Part shown: one piece after another, positions 59,844-64,000 of the stretch
Position numbering within the stretch: position 1 is the first letter of the stretch
How the letters are laid out: every line of letters starts with the position of its first letter
NCBI RefSeq assembly: GCF_018257795.1
Contig: NZ_JAERJD010000004.1
Coordinates: 62,001 to 126,000 of the forward strand
Length of the DNA stretch: 64,000 nucleotides
From: Citrobacter sp. JGM124
Lineage (GTDB): Bacteria > Pseudomonadota > Gammaproteobacteria > Enterobacterales > Enterobacteriaceae
Direction: 5' to 3'
The notes under the pieces: model-generated
Seen by the model: only the letters and a program-made list of their open reading frames with translations
What the model was told of the DNA's origin: nothing
Database searches by the model: none
Translations under genes and position numbers: made by a program

Positions 59844-61112
59844 GTGAGCAGACAGCTGACTTTCGCTCCGCGTCATCACCAGTTAACTAATATCAATAGC
59901 TGGACCCCGGACAGTGAGTGGCTTGCCTTCGATGTGCGGCCCTCCGGTGCTTCCTTTACGGGACAGACCATTGAGCGGGTGAATGTTTTTAACGGAAATA
60001 TTGATGTTGTTTATCGTGCATCCCATGGCGCACATGTTGGCGTAGTGACGGTAAATCCTCAATCTCCTGACCGCTATGTCTTTATTCATGGCCCGGAAAA
60101 CCCAGATGCTCACTGGCATTACGACTTCCACCGTCGTCGTGGCGTGATCGTCTCTGCCGGGCAGGCTGTCACACTGGATGCGATGGACATGACGCCACCC
60201 TTTACTCCGGGTGCCTTACGTGGTGGGACACACGTTCATGTCTGGAGCCCTGATGGTAGCCGCCTCAGTTTTACCTACAATGATGCAGTATTGCATGAAT
60301 ATGATGTACGACTTGATCTACGTAATATTGGTGTGGCTTTGCCTTGTGGTCCCGTTATTACACCGAAAAAGCATCCCCGGGAATATGATGGTTCACACTT
60401 CTGCGTTCTGGTGAGCCACACGACCGCAGATCCCAAACCTGGTAGCGATGATATCCAACGGGCTTATGAAGAAGGTTGGGTGGGGGAGCAAGGTTATCTT
60501 ACATCGGCAGGTCAAATGCAACGTTGGGCGCTGGCATTTATTGGTGACACGTGTTCCATCACTGGCGAAAAAGTACCCGAGTTGTTCATTGTAGACTTAC
60601 CTGATGACCTTGCTTCTTTACAACAGGCTGGTGATGATCCCCTGTGCGGCACTCCGGTGACGATGCCCGCGCCCCCGAAAGGCGTCACACAGCGTCGACT
60701 GACCTTTACCAGCCAGAATCGCTATCCCGGAATTGTTAATGTACCACGTCATTGGATCCGCAGCAGCCCGGATGGTCGTGAGCTGGCATTTCTAATGCGT
60801 GATGATCATGGTGTTGTCCAGCTATGGGTGATTTCACCCAATGGAGGAGAGCCGAGGCAGGTAACTCAAGACGATCAAGGGGTACAGTCAGCGTTTAACT
60901 GGCACCCCTCCGGCAAAATGTTGGGATTTATTCAACAGGGGAGAGTTGTGCTCTGTAATACTGAAAATGGCAGCATCAGGGCATTAACCTCACCAGCGGA
61001 GGAAGAACCCTGCGCGGATGCCGTGGTATTCTCACCCGATGGAAAATACATTGCCTGGATGCAAGGGGTTAATGGCTTCCGGCAATTATTTATCACAGAG
61101 ACTGAAAGCTAA
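59844..61112 (+). CDS. yidR: YidR-type beta-propeller protein (DUF3748)
   Basis: A 422-residue protein resembling E. coli YidR (415 residues), beginning at GTG 59844 with SRQLTFAPRHHQLTN. It contains WD40/TolB-like blades: NSWTPDSEWLAFDVRPSG, HVWSPDGSRLSFTYND, RSSPDGRELAFLMRDD and VFSPDGKYIAWM. The central stretch includes LTSAGQMQRW, an insertion relative to E. coli YidR. No signal peptide is evident. Function is unknown; the fold resembles oligogalacturonide lyase and TolB propellers. Confidence 0.9.
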   Translation: MSRQLTFAPRHHQLTNINSWTPDSEWLAFDVRPSGASFTGQTIERVNVFNGNIDVVYRASHGAHVGVVTVNPQSPDRYVFIHGPENPDAHWHYDFHRRRGVIVSAGQAVTLDAMDMTPPFTPGALRGGTHVHVWSPDGSRLSFTYNDAVLHEYDVRLDLRNIGVALPCGPVITPKKHPREYDGSHFCVLVSHTTADPKPGSDDIQRAYEEGWVGEQGYLTSAGQMQRWALAFIGDTCSITGEKVPELFIVDLPDDLASLQQAGDDPLCGTPVTMPAPPKGVTQRRLTFTSQNRYPGIVNVPRHWIRSSPDGRELAFLMRDDHGVVQLWVISPNGGEPRQVTQDDQGVQSAFNWHPSGKMLGFIQQGRVVLCNTENGSIRALTSPAEEEPCADAVVFSPDGKYIAWMQGVNGFRQLFITETES

Positions 61113-61115
61113 AAT

Positions 61116-61445
61116 TTAAAGTGTCTTGGCTGGTGGAATAACAGAATTAATCTTCATGTTCTGTTTTTCACTTGTTTCGACTCTTGATTTTAATGAGTTG
61201 TCTTTTCGATACATGTCCCAGGGCAACAAGACGGTATCCATCACAGCGCTGAAGGGTAAATCCAGTATGACCAAGGGTTTTACCGCCCAGCTGGTTTCCG
61301 AATCCCCCAAGGCTTGGGTGTTCGCGCGAGTACCCGGATACAGCCCCTCTTTACCGCCACTATGGGACATTAAACTTGAGCAGCCACCAAGGCAGAGAAT
61401 TCCACCGCTTAACACCAAGGCTTTAAAGTAGAAATTTTTTATCAT
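61116..61445 (-). CDS. yidQ: YidQ/YceK-family lipoprotein (DUF1375)
   Basis: A 109-residue lipoprotein with lipobox L19-G20-G21-C22 followed by Ser-Ser-Leu, so outer-membrane sorting is likely. The core GGKEGLYPGTRA and LDLPFSAVMDTVLLPWDMYR are family hallmarks seen in E. coli YidQ. It ends three bases from the yidR stop, convergent with it. Confidence 0.92.
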   Translation of the reverse strand: MIKNFYFKALVLSGGILCLGGCSSLMSHSGGKEGLYPGTRANTQALGDSETSWAVKPLVILDLPFSAVMDTVLLPWDMYRKDNSLKSRVETSEKQNMKINSVIPPAKTL

Positions 61446-61821
61446 TTTCTATCATCCATAATGGCTGGTCAGCCCGAGCCAGTTTATGAAATTCTCCGCT
61501 TGAGTTTTCATCTTGCTCTATTGGCGTTGCGGAGCATTTTTATCATTTTGTGTCCTTGACAGTCTAAGTAATGAACAGGAGGACTGCAAAAAAATTGTAC
61601 CTTCATCTTTGTAAAGAAGATAAATCTCTGTTTTAAGGTATTCCTTAAAGCTTCATTGCTCAAAATAAGGATAATCATTAATCGGTCTTCACTGGCTGGC
61701 CTTCCAGGGCGAGAGCGGCATCAGTACTTGGTGCTGAAAAATAACCGCGCCCCTTGACTTGAAGTTGACTTTAACTTGTAGCATGTCCTCACGTGATGAT
61801 TTGCTCAAGAGAGAGGCAATA
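61446..61821. other. Intergenic region between yidQ and the DUF2938 gene
   Basis: 376 bases without a gene. In E. coli the small heat-shock genes ibpAB lie here; they are absent. It should hold the promoters of the two divergent genes. I see no clear element. Confidence 0.5.
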
Positions 61822-62319
61822 ATGGTAATGTCAGAACCGTGGATTAACATCGTGTGGATAGGTATTGGTGCCACAGTAACGATGGATATCTGGGCTGTGA
61901 TTCAGAAAATGCTGGGTATGCCAGTATTGAACTATGCCCTGGTGGGGCGCTGGATTGGTCACTGCTGTCGTGGGCAACTGATGCATCAAAATATCCGCCA
62001 GGCTGCAATCATCCCAGGTGAGTGTGTGTCAGGCTGGGTGATTCACTACGCCACGGGTGTGGTTTTTGCCATATTGCTAATAGAGATTCAGGGAGTGGCC
62101 TGGTTGTCTGCACCAACCTTGCTCCCCGCAGTGCTGGTTGGTGTGATAACCGTCCTGTTCCCTTTTCTTGTGATGCAGCCTGGAATGGGGGCCGGTATTG
62201 CCGCGACGCGGACCGCCACCCCCTGGAAAAACCGCCTGCGCAGCGTGGTGACACATGGGGTGTTCGGTGCTGGTCTCTATTTTTCTGCTGTGCTGATAGT
62301 ATGGATAAATCATCCATAG
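61822..62319 (+). CDS. DUF2938 family inner membrane protein
   Basis: A 165-residue hydrophobic protein with about four membrane segments, resembling the DUF2938 family (GIGATVTMDIWAVIQKM, VGRWIGH, and QPGMGAGIAATRTATPWKNRLRS). The start at 61822 follows GAGAGG; a frame open 21 codons earlier is likely 5' leader. Function unknown, and no partner gene is visible. Confidence 0.82.
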   Translation: MVMSEPWINIVWIGIGATVTMDIWAVIQKMLGMPVLNYALVGRWIGHCCRGQLMHQNIRQAAIIPGECVSGWVIHYATGVVFAILLIEIQGVAWLSAPTLLPAVLVGVITVLFPFLVMQPGMGAGIAATRTATPWKNRLRSVVTHGVFGAGLYFSAVLIVWINHP

Positions 62320-62484
62320 TGATGACTGACAATCATTTATTCTGTCATAGATATTCACTGCTTTTTAAAAGGGATTTAGTTCGTTTTAAATGAATGGATA
62401 ACGTGAATAATCTGTTTGATGAAAAATGATAGCGGGTTATCAGGTGATGTGGCGTTGTTATTTCGTCAGGATCAGACTGCCAAA

Positions 62485-62517
62485 TAAAAAAAAAGACGAC
62501 AATAATCATGTCGTCTT
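62485..62517 (-). terminator. Rho-independent terminator of the DUF523-DUF1722 gene
   Basis: On the minus strand a 9-bp stem (AAGACGACA 62493-62501, TGTCGTCTT 62509-62517) is followed by a run of T residues. It lies 51 bases past the gene's stop. Confidence 0.88.
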
Positions 62518-62567
62518 AATGGGGTAAAACGGGAGCCATTAACAGGTCAGGTCATGGCCTTCTCATT

Positions 62568-63404
62568 TTAATTTAAATACCAATTATTCGGGTATAACTT
62601 AAAATATTGCTGTGTCGCCAGATAACCATTGGGATACTTTGAAAGGTATCTCTTTAGTTCAGTCAGTGGAGCATTAATGGGTAAATGCCCTAAACGATAG
62701 TTATGGATAACATCACATAATTCACGGCGTTGTTCTGCGGTGATTTGACGATTAAAATATCCCTGGATGTGCATCATCGCATTGACGTGATTCTCACGAG
62801 ATGCAGGCTGTTGTAATATATTCATCAGTTTTTTTCGATAAATAACGAAAAATTCTTCTAAATCCTGCCATTCGTTAATTGCGGCAACAAAAGGGCCAAT
62901 TTCCCGATAACCAGGCTGATCATGAGCCAATAAAACCAGTTTGTAGCGGCTATGAAAATCTATTAACGCGTGACGGGTTAACGTTTGTTTCCTCAGATTG
63001 TTCAGTTCATGAAGTGCGGTAACACAAATGATAAAATTTTCACGAAGTACCGGATCACGTAACTGTCCATTATCTATTAATGGAAGCCAGGCATATTCTC
63101 CCTGGGTCGTTGTGCCTGACGGTGTATGCCTTGCTACCGGGAGGCGGGTTGTTAATTCGCTATTTGTTAAATCATTATCAATGATTAAACCATTCAAATT
63201 ATCTGGCTTTAGCGGCCAGTCTGCTGTGGTGTAAGCAAAGCATGGGGTTGGCAAAGGGACCGTAAAAGCAGCATCAACGGCGACGGTATCCGCTGAGAAA
63301 TAACCCTTACCCAGTAAACTTTGCAGGAAATTGTCATCCTGTGGTAAGCCTACCTGTAATCCCGTCAGGCTGTCACTGACTCCGATCTTTGGTTTACTTA
63401 TCAT
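62568..63404 (-). CDS. DUF523-DUF1722 (YbgA-like) protein with degenerate N-terminal domain
   Basis: A 278-residue protein. The C-terminal half (residues 145-275: HALIDFHSRYKLVLLAH, GYFNRQITAEQRREL and YLSKYPNGYLATQQYFKLYP) is clearly DUF1722, the YbgA domain. The first 140 residues fit DUF523 poorly: the start KIGVSDSLTGLQVG aligns with the usual GVSxCLLGxxVR, and LRDPVLRENFI matches its end, but the family cysteines are gone except Cys55 and Cys127. DUF523-DUF1722 fusions normally run about 320 residues, so the middle seems shortened. Function unknown; related proteins are linked to thiol or tRNA-type chemistry and YbgA to photolyase, but no photolyase gene is nearby. Confidence 0.82.
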   Translation of the reverse strand: MISKPKIGVSDSLTGLQVGLPQDDNFLQSLLGKGYFSADTVAVDAAFTVPLPTPCFAYTTADWPLKPDNLNGLIIDNDLTNSELTTRLPVARHTPSGTTTQGEYAWLPLIDNGQLRDPVLRENFIICVTALHELNNLRKQTLTRHALIDFHSRYKLVLLAHDQPGYREIGPFVAAINEWQDLEEFFVIYRKKLMNILQQPASRENHVNAMMHIQGYFNRQITAEQRRELCDVIHNYRLGHLPINAPLTELKRYLSKYPNGYLATQQYFKLYPNNWYLN

Positions 63405-63897
63405 GATGACATTCCTTGATGATCGTTTTCTTATTAACGGTGGATATCACGTGGGTATCGTCCGTAAGCCACCTAATTTCACTGATTTCGAGCCGTCATA
63501 ACACACGGGTATGTACCTCGTTGCCCTGTCAGGAAAAAGGGTTAATGCCCTGGCTCTGCATCCTGTTTCACCGTAAAAGTGTAGAAAATAAGCCAACTGG
63601 AACCCAGTAAACTTACACAAATGAATATTATTGTCCAAGTTTTAAAATGTAAAATTTAAAATATATATTATTATCAATTGGTTATTATTAACGCTTGAGG
63701 CGAAAAAAGTATCATTCTTTGGCAGGAGAGTATTAGGGGGGAGTATCTGGTAGTACCCAGAAGTGGTGAATATCGGTCACAGGTAGGGTATTTTCCAGCC
63801 AGGCAGAGGCGCAGGAATATAACTCGCAAGGTGGCAGACCGATGGTCTCAGGAATTGGCGTGCAACTCAGGTGAAAGGGGCAAACGAGTCTGTCTAT
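63405..63897. other. Intergenic region near the right edge
   Basis: 493 bases in which I see no gene; an AT-rich block lies near 63640-63700. It should hold the promoter of the minus-strand DUF523-DUF1722 gene. Confidence 0.45.
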
Positions 63898-64000
63898 TTA
63901 CAGGGAAACAATTTCAAGGGACTTAACACTATCCTGCCATTGTTGTTGCTGTTTCAGCATCGCAGTAGTCAGTTTTTCTGCGGTAACGAGGATCCAGTGA
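63898..64000 (-). CDS. C-terminal end of an unidentified gene cut by the right edge
   Basis: Reading leftward from 63999, one frame stays open for 33 codons and then stops at 63898-63900. It reads HWILVTAEKLTTAML followed by a Gln-rich segment and ends SLEIVSL. The composition is protein-like and amphipathic, and the other two frames contain stops, but the stretch is too short to name. The gene would enter from beyond the window. Confidence 0.4.
   Translation of the reverse strand, partial: HWILVTAEKLTTAMLKQQQQWQDSVKSLEIVSL

Overview
The window is a continuous, gene-dense stretch of an enterobacterial chromosome (order Enterobacterales). The core genes are collinear in blocks with Escherichia coli: avtA, bax, glyQS, yiaF, ghrB, dpp, tag-yiaC, pdeK-yhjJ-pdeH-yhjD, then yieH-adeP-yieE, then mnmE-yidC-yidD-rnpA-rpmH / dnaA-dnaN-recF-gyrB-yidA-yidR-yidQ. 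The urease cluster is not E. coli-like. It has the Yersinia/Morganella layout: ureABCEFGD followed by a urea channel and an ammonium channel, with a five-gene nickel-type ABC importer upstream. A Yersinia-like member or close relative is the best guess from gene content; species cannot be fixed without a search.

Layout. 1-0.84 kb: 5' part of a Kch-type potassium channel cut by the left edge, with a LexA-like box over its promoter. 1.1-14.6 kb: one functional block on the minus strand, namely nickel import (yntABCDE-like), urease (ureABC, accessory ureEFGD), urea entry (yut) and ammonium exit (amt). 15-24.2 kb: amino-acid and tRNA-charging housekeeping genes (avtA, bax, glyQS, a Nudix hydrolase, yiaF, ghrB) plus an unrecognised coiled-coil protein. 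24.2-27.5 kb: an AT-rich accessory patch with a small proline-repeat protein, a Sel1-repeat secreted protein, a LuxR-family regulator without a partner synthase, and a Ner-like DNA-binding protein. 27.5-33.2 kb: the dipeptide importer dppABCDF. 34.3-43.5 kb: DNA repair (tag), acetyltransferase yiaC, two c-di-GMP phosphodiesterases (pdeK, pdeH), the M16-like yhjJ, yhjD, and a divergent LysR/SDR pair. 43.6-46.5 kb: yieH, adeP, yieE. 46.5-47.1 kb: a gene-free stretch with strong hairpins that may be a phage-type structured RNA. 47.1-57.6 kb: the conserved dnaA/rpmH replication and membrane-insertion region. 57.8-64 kb: yidA, yidR, yidQ mixed with less conserved genes (a membrane-anchored helical protein, a DUF2938 membrane protein, a degenerate DUF523-DUF1722 protein) and the tail of a gene cut by the right edge.

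How the genes work together. Nickel taken up by the Ynt-like transporter can be loaded into UreABC by UreE/UreG/UreF/UreD. Yut admits urea and Amt can move the ammonium produced, a coherent acid-resistance and nitrogen module. PdeK and PdeH both carry EAL-type phosphodiesterase domains; pdeH sits behind a near-perfect flagellar sigma-28 promoter, linking motility to low c-di-GMP. No CRISPR array, tRNA, rRNA, insertion sequence or integrase was found. The most unusual items are the 24.2-27.5 kb accessory patch, the hairpin-rich element near 46.9 kb, the LexA-type box at kch, the KE-lacking PPTase-like YieE, and the cysteine-poor DUF523-DUF1722 protein.
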